64,000 bases of DNA from Oceanobacillus sp. HTM 045 (GTDB lineage: Bacteria; Pseudomonadota; Alphaproteobacteria; Rhodobacterales; Rhodobacteraceae). Positions 33,895 to 41,975 of this stretch are shown piece by piece. Below the pieces are notes generated by a model that saw only the letters and a list, made by a program, of their open reading frames with translations, made no database searches and had not been told where the DNA came from. Position numbers and translations under genes: made by a program. Position 1 is the first letter of the stretch. Each line of letters begins with the position of its first letter. Location of the stretch: the NCBI GenBank assembly GCA_009733745.1, contig WNWL01000009.1, positions 46,267-110,266 of the forward strand, in the 5' to 3' direction.

Positions 33895-34695
33895 TCAGGA
33901 CTTGGGCCGCGTGCGGCGCAATCGGGAATGGATCATGACGATGGCGACACCGATCACGGTCATTGCCATCAGCACCACCGCGACCGCGGCGACGGTGGGG
34001 TCGACATTCTCCCGGATGCCGTCCCACATGCGCCGGGGCAGGGTGTAGACCGCCCGTGTCGAGATGAAGAGCGTGACCACGATCTCGTCCCACGAGATGA
34101 TGAAGGCGAAGACCGCGCCCGAGATCACCCCGCCGCGCACGTTCGGCAGCAGGACGTCGAGTGCCGCGCGCCAGGGCGTCGCGCCCACGCTGCGGGCCGC
34201 CTGTTCGAGGCGGGGGTCGAGCATCGCCAGCGAGGTGCTGACGGTGGTGACGACGTAGGGCAGGGCGACGATGCTGTGCGCCAGCACCACGCCTGGCCAG
34301 GTGTCGTAGAGGTCGAGTTGTACCCAGAGCCGGTACATCGCCAGCGCACCGACCACCGGCGGCAGGATCATCGGCGTCATCGCGATCACGAGCGTCACCG
34401 CGGCGACCCGTCCGCCGAGGCGCCATACGCCGAGCGCGCAGAAGGTGCCGACCGAGCAGGCGATGACCGTCGCGGCCAGCGCGATGGTCGCGCTGTCGAG
34501 GAAGCTCTGGTGCCAGCCGCTGTCGTTCAGCAGCGCCTCGAAATGCCTGAGGCTCAGGGTCTCCTGAGGCAGCTGCATGAAGCGGCTGTCGTTCAGTGCC
34601 ACCGGCAGCGTGACGAAGCCGGGCAGCAGCAGGAACAGGACCACGATCCAGGCCCCGATCGCCACGATCCGCAGGGCGCGTCTGGAAAGCTCCAT
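33895..34695 (-). CDS. ABC importer 2 permease (PotC type)
   Basis: 266-aa membrane subunit with six hydrophobic segments (first LRIVAIGAWIVVLFLLLPGFVTLPVAL). The EAA loop is EQAARSVGATPWRAALDVLLPNVRGG. The ATG at 34695 overlaps the previous permease stop by one base (TGATG); the longer frame reads through that gene in another phase and is not real. It works with the next-listed permease as the channel of importer 2. Confidence 0.9.
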   Translation of the reverse strand: MELSRRALRIVAIGAWIVVLFLLLPGFVTLPVALNDSRFMQLPQETLSLRHFEALLNDSGWHQSFLDSATIALAATVIACSVGTFCALGVWRLGGRVAAVTLVIAMTPMILPPVVGALAMYRLWVQLDLYDTWPGVVLAHSIVALPYVVTTVSTSLAMLDPRLEQAARSVGATPWRAALDVLLPNVRGGVISGAVFAFIISWDEIVVTLFISTRAVYTLPRRMWDGIRENVDPTVAAVAVVLMAMTVIGVAIVMIHSRLRRTRPKS

Positions 34696-35522
34696 CAGCC
34701 GACCCCCGTCAGCCGGCGGAAGCCGATCGCGCGCGCCACCAGCCACACGAGTGCTATGACGGAGACCAGCAGCACCATAGACAGCGCCCCGGCCTGCGCC
34801 CAGCGCAGGGTCTGGAGCACCGAGACCGAGATGTACTCGGACAGCATCACCACCCGCCCGCCGCCGAGGATCGCCGGCGTCACGAAGAAGCCGAGCCCGA
34901 AGATGAACACCAGCACCCCTGCACCGAAGATCGCCGGCAGCGTGACGGGGACGTAGACGTCGATGAACGCCCGCCACGGCACCGCGCCGACGCTGCGCGC
35001 GGCCATTACCAGCCGCCGGTCCACCGTCATCATCGCGGCGAAGAGCGGGAAGACGGCGTAGGGAATGAGGAAATGCACCATGCCGATGATCACGCCGAGC
35101 TCGTTCCGCACCAGCTGGAGCGGCCGGTCGATGAGCCCGGCACCGGTCAGCGCCTCGTTCACGAGCCCGTTGTGCCGGAGCAGGATCAGCCATGCCAGAG
35201 CGCGCGCGAGCACCGAGAGCCAGAAGGGCACCAGTACGAACAGCGTCAGCAGCATCCGCTGCGTCTCGCCAAGGTGAGCCATCGCGAAGGCGACGAGATA
35301 GCCGAGCACCAGCGAGACCAGCGTCGTGATCGTCACCAGCCGGACCGTGTTCCATAGCATGGAGCGGATGCCGGACGACCCTGCCAGCGCCTCGTAGTGC
35401 TCCAGCGTGAAGCCCTCCGGCAGGCCGAAGGACAGCGCCGCCAGCCAGCCGAGCGGCAGCAGGAACATAAGCGCCACCAGCGCGACCGCCGGGAGGACGA
35501 AGAAATAGTACGGCCGGTTCAT
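34695..35522 (-). CDS. ABC importer 2 permease (PotB type)
   Basis: 275-aa membrane subunit starting MNRPYYFFVLPAVALVALMFLLPLGWL, the first of six helices. The EAA loop is MAARSVGAVPWRAFIDVYVPVTLP. The internal ATG at 35522 is preferred because the 17 codons before it lie in the intercistronic hairpin region and are Arg/Gly/Pro-rich. It sits directly after the binding-protein gene and its stem-loop. Confidence 0.9.
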   Translation of the reverse strand: MNRPYYFFVLPAVALVALMFLLPLGWLAALSFGLPEGFTLEHYEALAGSSGIRSMLWNTVRLVTITTLVSLVLGYLVAFAMAHLGETQRMLLTLFVLVPFWLSVLARALAWLILLRHNGLVNEALTGAGLIDRPLQLVRNELGVIIGMVHFLIPYAVFPLFAAMMTVDRRLVMAARSVGAVPWRAFIDVYVPVTLPAIFGAGVLVFIFGLGFFVTPAILGGGRVVMLSEYISVSVLQTLRWAQAGALSMVLLVSVIALVWLVARAIGFRRLTGVG

Positions 35523-35543
35523 CGGGCCCCTTCGGGAGTTGTC

Positions 35544-35571
35544 GCGGCCGGCCGGGGTGCCGGCCGGCCGC
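35544..35571 (-). other. Perfect 12-bp intercistronic hairpin after importer 2 binding protein
   Basis: GCGGCCGGCCGG pairs with CCGGCCGGCCGC across a GGTG loop, 6 nt past the binding-protein stop and 21 nt before the permease start. No T-run follows on the minus strand. The position suits a 3' stabiliser or partial terminator that raises the ratio of binding protein to permeases. Confidence 0.75.
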
Positions 35572-35577
35572 AAGGCA

Positions 35578-36699
35578 TCAGGCGGAGATACCGTCGAGCC
35601 AGCGTTCCACCGCCTCGTCGTAATGCTCCTCGTACCACGCCTCGCTGCGCGTCACCTGCCGGGCGACGTTGTCGGGGTGGCCGGGGTCGATGCGCACCAG
35701 TTCCTCGGGCAGCATCGACGCCGCCGCGGGGTTGGTCGGGCCGTTGCCGAGCAGTTCCAGCAGGCGGATCTGCCGCTCCGGCACGAGCACCGAGTTGAGG
35801 AACTGGTTGGTCGCCGCCGCGCTCGCCTTGTGCCCCTTCGGCATGACGAAGGAGGAATGGCAGTACAGTCCCTCGTCCCAGGTCCAGGTGACGCGGCCGC
35901 CCGTGTCGCGCTCGAGAACGCTGGCGCGGGTGTTCCAGATGATGCCCATCACCGCTTCGCCGGACATCAGCATCTCCTGGCTCGACGCGCCCGACTCCCA
36001 GTAGATCACGTCGTCGCCGAGCGAGCGGGCCTTGGCGATGGCGCGGTCGATATCGGCGGGGTAGAGCTCTTCCGGCGGGACGCCGTCGCCCAGAAGGCAG
36101 GCCTCCATCGCGCCCATCTGGTATTTCCACATCGTGCGGAAGCCCGGATAGGTCTCGGTATCGAAGAAGTCCTTCAGCGTCGGCGCACGGTCGGGGAACA
36201 GGCCGGTGTCATAGGCCAGAACGAAGCTGTAGGTGTAGTTCGCGATGCCGTGGTCGTAGGCCCAGCCTTCCGGCAGCCGCGACTTGTCCACGATGGAGTA
36301 GTCGACCTCTTCCAGCAGCCCCTGCTTGCCGAGCTGGTCGCAGAGGAACCCGTCGCCGTCGCAGACATCCCAGACGACGTTGCCGGATTCGACCATCGCC
36401 TTGATCTTTCCGGCCAGCGGCACGCCGCCGTCGACCACGACCGGAACCCCGCTATCGGCGGTGAAGGGCTCGCCCCAGGCCTCGCCCATCGCGGCGACTG
36501 CGTCGCCGCCGAAGTTGCAGAGCACGATCTCCTCGGCCGCAGCGGCGGCTTCGGAGGCGCTGAGGATGCCGCTCCCCGCCACGGCGGGCGCCACACCAGC
36601 GCCGATGCAGAGGCGCACGAAGTCTCGCCTGTCCATCCGCCCCTTCGCCAGCTCCGTGCGGGCGAGGTCGATAAGGTCGTCGGTGAATCTGGATGCCAC
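35578..36699 (-). CDS. ABC importer 2 periplasmic binding protein
   Basis: 373-aa PotD-type receptor. The GTG at 36699 is chosen as start, with GGGAGA about 9 nt upstream, giving VASRFTDDLIDLARTELAKGRMDRRDFVRLCIGAG, a Tat signal (DRRDFVRL) followed by an Ala-rich core and cut near ASEAAAA. The mature part begins EEIVLCNFGGDAVAAMGEAWGEPF. A longer frame to an ATG at 36738 lacks a ribosome site. First gene of the leftward importer 2 operon. Ligand unknown; the partner hydrolase suggests a cyclic or acylated nitrogen compound. Confidence 0.88.
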   Translation of the reverse strand: MASRFTDDLIDLARTELAKGRMDRRDFVRLCIGAGVAPAVAGSGILSASEAAAAAEEIVLCNFGGDAVAAMGEAWGEPFTADSGVPVVVDGGVPLAGKIKAMVESGNVVWDVCDGDGFLCDQLGKQGLLEEVDYSIVDKSRLPEGWAYDHGIANYTYSFVLAYDTGLFPDRAPTLKDFFDTETYPGFRTMWKYQMGAMEACLLGDGVPPEELYPADIDRAIAKARSLGDDVIYWESGASSQEMLMSGEAVMGIIWNTRASVLERDTGGRVTWTWDEGLYCHSSFVMPKGHKASAAATNQFLNSVLVPERQIRLLELLGNGPTNPAAASMLPEELVRIDPGHPDNVARQVTRSEAWYEEHYDEAVERWLDGISA

Positions 36700-36919
36700 T
36701 GTGATTCTCCCTGTGTAGCAGTCCCGTTCGCGGTGCATGTGCCCCGCCTTCAGTGCGCCCCCGGCCGTTCCACCCGTTGATTGTTGTCGAGGCGCGCCCG
36801 GTCGAGCGGGCGCATCCGGTCATAGCCAGTGCCAGCCGGCCGCGATGTGCGAGGAAATCGCGGCCGAAGCACTTTGGTCCCAAGCCCCCTGGTCCAAAGC
36901 CGCTCTATGAGGGGGGCGT

Positions 36920-37612
36920 TCACGCGGCCAGCCCCGGCGCCGACAGCGCGGCCCGGACATCCGAGACAGTTGCCGTCGCGCCCAGAACGCCGCCTTCGAC
37001 CGTCATCAGGTAGACGGCGGCCTCGTGTGCCTTCGAGTCGCCCGAGCCGCAGGCGTCGGAGACCAGCAGGCAATGATACCCCCGGTCGTTTGCCTCGCGG
37101 ATCGTGCAATGCACGCAGCAATCGGTGGTGATGCCGCAGACGATCAGGTGCCTGATCCCGCGGACGCGCAGCACCGTGTCGAGGTCTGTGTCGTAGAACG
37201 CCCCGTTGCCGCTCTTGTCGATCACTGCCTCGCCCTCGATCGGGGCCAGTTCAGGCACGATCTGCCAGCCCGGCTCGTCGCGCACCAGGAGCCGTCCAAG
37301 CGGGCCGGGCGCGCCGATCGGGGCGCCGTTATGCGCCGTGCGCCATGCCTTGTGCGCGGGCAGGTCCATCAGGTCCGGCCGGTAGCCCTGCCGCGTATGC
37401 ACGACGAAAAGCCCCGCCGCCCGGGCCGCGCCAAGCAGTGCAGCGGCGCCCGGCAGGGCCGCCCTGCACCCCTGCGGATCGTAGCCGAGGGCGCCGAAAT
37501 ACCCCTCCGGTTCGAGGAAATCGCGCTGCATGTCGACGACGACCAGCGCGGTCGTGGAGCGGCTCAACCCGTCATGGGGAAAGGGATGGGGGTTCGCCTC
37601 GATCCTCGACAT
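36920..37612 (-). CDS. Isochorismatase-family cysteine hydrolase (amidase type)
   Basis: 230-aa hydrolase with the complete catalytic triad: Asp in LVVVDMQRDFLEPEG (about residue 27), Lys in VIDKSGNGAFYDTDL (about 133) and Cys in ICGITTDCCVHCTIREAND (about 167). Of the doubled Cys, the second matches the nucleophile position. The long insertion FLEPEGYFGALGYDPQG resembles ureidoacrylate, biuret or carbamoyl-amide hydrolases more than isochorismatase. It is leftward, upstream of importer 2 after a 220-nt gap, and divergent from a TetR gene with a perfect inverted repeat between them. Likely releases ammonia from an amide or ureido compound (inference). Confidence 0.87.
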   Translation of the reverse strand: MSRIEANPHPFPHDGLSRSTTALVVVDMQRDFLEPEGYFGALGYDPQGCRAALPGAAALLGAARAAGLFVVHTRQGYRPDLMDLPAHKAWRTAHNGAPIGAPGPLGRLLVRDEPGWQIVPELAPIEGEAVIDKSGNGAFYDTDLDTVLRVRGIRHLIVCGITTDCCVHCTIREANDRGYHCLLVSDACGSGDSKAHEAAVYLMTVEGGVLGATATVSDVRAALSAPGLAA

Positions 37613-37671
37613 GCATCGCTCCGTTGCCCGGTTCCGTCACCGGTCGCTCCAGTGTTTCCCAGCCAAACTTT

Positions 37672-37699
37672 TAGTCAAGTACAAAATTGGAGTTGACTA
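37672..37699. promoter_or_regulatory. Candidate TetR operator, inverted repeat TAGTCAA-N14-TTGACTA
   Basis: Perfect 7-bp arms (37672-37678 and 37693-37699) with a 14-bp AT-rich centre sit between the divergent amidase and TetR genes. Each arm contains TTGACT on one strand, a good -35 hexamer facing outward, so a bound TetR dimer would cover both promoters. The spacing of 28 bp overall is in the range of TetR-family sites. Confidence 0.65.
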
Positions 37700-37747
37700 C
37701 ATAATTCGTGCGCGCTTGAGTTTGCCCGTGCAACGTCAGGAGCGAGT

Positions 37748-38383
37748 ATGACGGGATTGCGGGCTCGGCAACTGCGGGAGAGAACGGCGCGCGTGCTCGA
37801 CGCGGCTGCCGAACTGTTCGGCCGGAAAGGCTATCACGATACCCACGTTGCCGAGATCGCCAAGGTGGCCGGCCTGTCGGCCACGACCATCTACAACTAC
37901 TTCGCAAACAAGCGGAATATCGTCATCGGGCTGGCTGTGCGCCACGCACGGATGGCCCTGCCCGAGCGCCGGGCGCTCCTGCGCGACCCGCCCGACGATC
38001 CGCTGGCCGCGGTCATCGCCTACGAGGATCTGCTGGCGACGCAGTCCACCCGCGTCATGCCGCGGGAGTGCTGGCGGGTCATCTTCGGAACGCTCTACGA
38101 GGAGCCGGGCGGGGAGGCGCATCACACCGCGCTGCGCCTGAACCGGCTGCTCTTCCGCCACTACGTGCGGATGCTGTCCGGCTTCCAGAAAGCGGGGCGG
38201 ATCCGGGCCGACATCCGGGTCGAGGACCTCGCCAGCATGATCGTCGGCATCGGCACGTTCCACTGGATGCAGTTCCTCGCCGACGAATCGATCCCGCACG
38301 AGGAGCTTCAGCGCCGCGTGAATACCCAACTCGCGATAGCTTTCCGCGGTGCCTACCCCGACAAGCCGGAGGACAGACAATGA
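37748..38383 (+). CDS. TetR-family transcriptional regulator
   Basis: 211-aa regulator. The N-terminal TetR recognition domain is RTARVLDAAAELFGRKGYHDTHVAEIAKVAGLSATTIYNYFANKRNIVIGL (about residues 13-63), followed by a helical ligand domain. An AGGAGCG ribosome site precedes the ATG. It overlaps the following SDR gene by ATGA, so the dehydrogenase is under the same promoter. It probably represses itself, the SDR gene and the divergent amidase. Ligand unknown. Confidence 0.9.
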   Translation: MTGLRARQLRERTARVLDAAAELFGRKGYHDTHVAEIAKVAGLSATTIYNYFANKRNIVIGLAVRHARMALPERRALLRDPPDDPLAAVIAYEDLLATQSTRVMPRECWRVIFGTLYEEPGGEAHHTALRLNRLLFRHYVRMLSGFQKAGRIRADIRVEDLASMIVGIGTFHWMQFLADESIPHEELQRRVNTQLAIAFRGAYPDKPEDRQ

Positions 38384-39120
38384 CAGACCCGACCGGCAGG
38401 CTCGCGCTTGTCACAGGCGCCGGCAGCGGCATAGGGCGCGCCACGGCCGAGGCGCTGGCCGCGGCGGGAGCCGAGGTGATCGTGCAGGACATCGATCCTG
38501 CCCGCGCGGACGCTGTAGCGGAGGCGATCAGGACGTCCGGCGCCAGCGCCGAGGCGCTTGTCTGCGACGTGGCCGACGAAGCCGCGCTCGCCGCCGGTAT
38601 CGGGGATCGGCAGGTCGGCATCCTCGTCAACAACGCGGGCGTGGCGGGGAACAACGCCCCGCTGGAGGAGATCGACCGCGCCGCCTATGACCGCATGTTC
38701 GACACGCATGTACGCGGCGCCTTCGCGGCGACCCGCGCGGTCATTCCGGGCATGAAGGCTCAGGGCTGGGGCCGCATCGTCAACATCGCCTCGAATCGCG
38801 GCCAGGTCGGTTTCGAGCGGTCCTCGCATTACTCCGCCGCGAAGGCGGCGCTGATCGCGCTGGCCAAGTCCTGGGCGCGGGAATTCGCGCCGCACGGCAT
38901 CCTCGCGAACGCGATCGCGCCGGGCGTGACCCGCACCGCGATGACGCTGGCTTACGGCGAGACGGCGGTCGAGGAGGAGGCGGCGCTCAACCTGCTCAAG
39001 CGTGCCGCGGCGCCGGAGGAGATCGCCGCATGGATCGTCATCCTGTGCGGACCCGCCGGCGAATTCATGACCGGGCAGCTCATCTGCCCGAACGGCGGCG
39101 ACCCGATCACGGGGATCTGA
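38380..39120 (+). CDS. Short-chain dehydrogenase/reductase
   Basis: 246-aa classical SDR. The nucleotide motif TGAGSGIGRA (about residues 13-22), an Asp at the end of beta-2 (VQDIDPARAD) favouring NAD, NNAGVAG (about 84), the catalytic Ser in NIASNRGQVG and Tyr/Lys in SHYSAAKAAL (Y-x3-K) are all visible. The C-terminus ends GQLICPNGGDPITGI. It starts inside the TetR stop. Substrate unknown; a secondary alcohol formed during catabolism of the local substrates is likely. Confidence 0.88.
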   Translation: MTDPTGRLALVTGAGSGIGRATAEALAAAGAEVIVQDIDPARADAVAEAIRTSGASAEALVCDVADEAALAAGIGDRQVGILVNNAGVAGNNAPLEEIDRAAYDRMFDTHVRGAFAATRAVIPGMKAQGWGRIVNIASNRGQVGFERSSHYSAAKAALIALAKSWAREFAPHGILANAIAPGVTRTAMTLAYGETAVEEEAALNLLKRAAAPEEIAAWIVILCGPAGEFMTGQLICPNGGDPITGI

Positions 39121-39166
39121 CCGGGCAGGGTGCAAGGAACGGCGCAGGGGGACGGAGCATGCGACC

Positions 39167-40171
39167 ATGACCACGATGACCGAAAGCGAATGGCGCTATA
39201 ACCAGCTCATCAAGCTGTTTCCGTCTGAGCCCGAGCCAGCGTTCGAGGCGCCGGAGCAGCAGTCCTCCATCTGGGGGCGCGAATGGGGCTGCCGCAACGA
39301 CGTGGGCCGCCTGCGCGCTGTGCTGATGTATCGCCCCGGCGACGAGCTGTCGGTCGTCGACACTTCCAAGCAGCTGGAGATGGGCGCGTTCGGCGACATC
39401 CAGCAGGGCTGGTACTGGCGCGGCAACACCGGCCCCGATCTCGCCGCGATGCAGGCCCAGCACGACGCGCTCACCGCCGCGCTGGAGGCGGAAGGGGTGG
39501 AGATCATCCGCGTCGACGCCCCCGCGCCGGGCCGGATGAAGACGGTCTATACCCGCGATTCGGTGATCGGCGTGGACGGCGGCGCCATCGTCACGCGGCT
39601 GGGCCCGCGCATCCGCCGCGGCGAGGAACTGCCTGTCACGCGCACGCTCGCGAAGGCAGGCTGTCCGATCCTGCGCACGCTGAACGGCACCGCCGTCGCG
39701 GAAGGCGGCAGCTTCGCCTGGGTCGACGAGCGGACCGCCGTCATCGGCATGTCCTCGCGTGTCAACGAGGAGGGGGCGCGCCAGATCGAGGAGGTGCTGC
39801 GTGCGCAGGGGGCGGAGCTTCTCCGCGTGGAGCTGACCGGCTACCGGCTCCACATCGACGGCACATTCCTGATGGTCGCCCCCGACCTTGCGATCCTGAA
39901 CCCTAACATCGTGCCGTTCTGGTTCCTGCAGGAGCTAAAGTCGCGCGGCATCCACGCCATCGAGGTGCACCACACCGACAATCCGTGGATCATCAACTCC
40001 CTCGCCGTCGCGCCGGGCCGGCTGATCATGCCGGAGGGCACCTCCGACCACACGCGGGAGGCGCTGGAGCGCCACGGCGTCTCGGTCGTCACGGTGCCCT
40101 TCGACGCGGTCTGCTCTGGCGGCGGCGGCATCCACTGTTCCACCTCGCCACTGGTGCGGGACCGCGCGTGA
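39167..40171 (+). CDS. Amidinotransferase-fold hydrolase (DDAH / arginine-deiminase-like)
   Basis: 334-aa pentein-fold enzyme with an intact guanidino-modifying active site: Asp in VYTRDSVIG (D131), Glu in VAEGGSF (E179), His in YRLHIDGTFLM (H229) and the nucleophilic Cys in SGGGGIHCSTSPLVR (C324). Family members hydrolyse or transfer the amidino group of arginine, dimethylarginine, agmatine or guanidinoacetate. The length and the single-domain core fit dimethylargininase or a related hydrolase better than arginine deiminase (about 410 aa). It follows the SDR by 46 nt and precedes an aminopeptidase-like gene, in a region rich in amine importers. Exact substrate uncertain. Confidence 0.82.
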   Translation: MTTMTESEWRYNQLIKLFPSEPEPAFEAPEQQSSIWGREWGCRNDVGRLRAVLMYRPGDELSVVDTSKQLEMGAFGDIQQGWYWRGNTGPDLAAMQAQHDALTAALEAEGVEIIRVDAPAPGRMKTVYTRDSVIGVDGGAIVTRLGPRIRRGEELPVTRTLAKAGCPILRTLNGTAVAEGGSFAWVDERTAVIGMSSRVNEEGARQIEEVLRAQGAELLRVELTGYRLHIDGTFLMVAPDLAILNPNIVPFWFLQELKSRGIHAIEVHHTDNPWIINSLAVAPGRLIMPEGTSDHTREALERHGVSVVTVPFDAVCSGGGGIHCSTSPLVRDRA

Positions 40172-40256
40172 GCCGCTCTACCGGATCGCAGCGTGACCGG
40201 CGCCAGAAATTGGTGTTCAGATAGAACTGTTGTCCAACCTGGAAGGAGGTGACGGC

Positions 40257-41141
40257 ATGTCCGATCCAATGGCGCCGGATGCCCGCACGGAAGTTGTCGT
40301 CGATGGCCACCGGGTCGTCACCTACAGCTACGGCACCGGGGAGGAGGTGGTCTTCCTCCTGAACGGCGGGCCGGGGCTGCCCTGCGACTACCTGCGCGAC
40401 CCGCATCTCAGGCTGGTCGGGGAAGGCTACCGCGTCGTCACCTACGACCAGCTCGGCTGCGGTGCCTCGGACAAGCCCGACGACAAGACCCTGTGGGACA
40501 TCGGCCGCTATGTCGAGGAGGTCGAGACCGTCCGCACGGCGCTCGGCCTCGGGCGGATCCACCTGCTCGGGCATTCCTGGGGCGGCTGGCTCAGCATTGA
40601 GTACGCGCTAAAATACCAGGACAACCTCAAGACGCTCATCCTCGAAAACACCTGCGGGGACATGCCCCACCTGCAGACCGAGCTGAACCGCCTGCGCGAG
40701 GCGCTGGGTCCGGAGACGGTGGCGATGATGCAGCGCCACGAGGCGCAGGGAACGCTCGACCACCCCGAATACGAGGCCGCGGTCACGATCCTGAACTACC
40801 GCCATGTCTGCCGGCTCGACGAATGGCCCGCCGCGGTGAACAGGTCGCTCGACGACTGGAACATGGATGTCTATGGCACGATGCAGGGGCCGAACGAGTT
40901 TCTCTACACCGGCAACCTGAAGGACTGGCAGCGCCTCGACCAGATGACGGGCATCCGCACCCCTTGCCTGATCACGACCGGCCTGCACGACGAACTCGGC
41001 CCGCCCTGCGCGATGCGTATGCTCCAGGCGCTGCCCGATGCGCGGATTCACGTGTTCAAGAACAGCTCCCACATGCCGTTTCACGAGGAGCCCGAGGCCT
41101 ATTTCGCCGTGCTCGGCGCCTTCCTCGCGGAGAACCGCTAG
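40257..41141 (+). CDS. Proline iminopeptidase-family alpha/beta hydrolase
   Basis: 294-aa alpha/beta hydrolase. The oxyanion GGPG motif is in FLLNGGPGLPCDY (about residues 36-48), the nucleophile elbow is GHSWGG (about 102-107), the acid Asp is in TTGLHDELGPP (about 243) and the His in KNSSHMPFHEEPE (about 270). The ATG at 40257 carries the near-consensus AAGGAGGTGACGGC ribosome site and is preferred to an upstream start at 40230. Proline iminopeptidase-type proteins cleave N-terminal prolyl peptides but also small amides and esters; the neighbourhood suggests the latter. Cytosolic, as no signal is visible. Confidence 0.85.
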   Translation: MSDPMAPDARTEVVVDGHRVVTYSYGTGEEVVFLLNGGPGLPCDYLRDPHLRLVGEGYRVVTYDQLGCGASDKPDDKTLWDIGRYVEEVETVRTALGLGRIHLLGHSWGGWLSIEYALKYQDNLKTLILENTCGDMPHLQTELNRLREALGPETVAMMQRHEAQGTLDHPEYEAAVTILNYRHVCRLDEWPAAVNRSLDDWNMDVYGTMQGPNEFLYTGNLKDWQRLDQMTGIRTPCLITTGLHDELGPPCAMRMLQALPDARIHVFKNSSHMPFHEEPEAYFAVLGAFLAENR

Positions 41142-41147
41142 GGCAGG

Positions 41148-41185
41148 AGGGCGCGGGCCGGCGGCGAGCGCCGGGCCCGCGCCCT
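41148..41185. terminator. Long hairpin between convergent hydrolase and importer 3 operons
   Basis: Arms of 16 and 17 nt (41148-41163 and 41169-41185) pair with a single bulged base around a GCGAG loop, spanning the whole gap between the plus-strand hydrolase stop and the minus-strand permease stop. No T tract on either side, so it may work as a barrier or stabiliser for both messages rather than a classical terminator. Confidence 0.6.
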
Positions 41186-41975
41186 ACTGAACCCGAGCTA
41201 TGCGCGACCGGACCGTCAGGCCGACGATCAGCGCCAGCCCGCCCGCGAGCACGCTCAGGAAGCCCACGGCGGGCACCATCGGCGTGTAGCCGCCGATCAT
41301 CTTGCCGTAGAGCCATTCCGGGATCGTGACGTCCGCGCCCGAGGTGAAATAGGCCAGCGGGAAGTTGCCCCAGCTCAGCAGCACAGCGAACAGGAAGCCC
41401 GAGAAGATGCCCGGGCCGAGCAGCGGAAAGGTAATGTCCCTGAAAACCATCCAGCGCGTCGCGCCGAGGTCTCGCGCAGCCTCCTCGACCGAGGCGTCGT
41501 AGCCATAGGCCTGGATCGCCACGATCAGCGTCACGATCGGCGCGATCCAGACGAGCTGGGCGAAGACCGTCGCGGGCCAGGACATCTGGATGCCGACCGA
41601 ATTGAACCAGAGCTGCAATGCCAGCCCCAATACCGCCTGCGGAAAGAAGACCGGGACCAGCAGGATCTTCTGGTAGAGCTTCCGACCCTTCCAGTCGTAG
41701 CGCGCATAGGCCAGCGCACCGAACACCGCCAGCACCACCGCGAGAATGGCCACGAACACCGCGATGGTGACGGAAGTCCAGACCGCCTCCTGCACCTGCA
41801 GCGAGTCGAACGTGTCCTCGTACCACTTGGTCGAGGTCTTGCGGATCGGGAAGACGAAGAAGCGCGACCGCGAGATCGAGGCCAGCCCGACCACGACCAT
41901 CGGGATGTAGAGGACGATGACCACCAGCGTCACGTAGACGCCGAGCAGGCGGCGGATGATGGCGCTGTCCCTCAT
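41184..41975 (-). CDS. ABC importer 3 permease (PotC type)
   Basis: 263-aa membrane subunit. Six hydrophobic segments (first LLGVYVTLVVIVLYIPMVVVGLASI). The EAA loop is EEAARDLGATRWMVFRDITFPLLGPG. The ATG overlaps the upstream permease stop (ATGA). It is the promoter-distal gene of a five-gene leftward unit: amine oxidase, binding protein, ATPase, permease, permease. Confidence 0.91.
   Translation of the reverse strand: MRDSAIIRRLLGVYVTLVVIVLYIPMVVVGLASISRSRFFVFPIRKTSTKWYEDTFDSLQVQEAVWTSVTIAVFVAILAVVLAVFGALAYARYDWKGRKLYQKILLVPVFFPQAVLGLALQLWFNSVGIQMSWPATVFAQLVWIAPIVTLIVAIQAYGYDASVEEAARDLGATRWMVFRDITFPLLGPGIFSGFLFAVLLSWGNFPLAYFTSGADVTIPEWLYGKMIGGYTPMVPAVGFLSVLAGGLALIVGLTVRSRIARVQ

Noticed and set aside
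36876..36901. Imperfect direct repeat GGTCCCAAGCC / GGTCCAAAGCC with 15-bp period
   Set aside because: Only two copies with one mismatch in a 220-nt gap; could be chance or a small slippage event.
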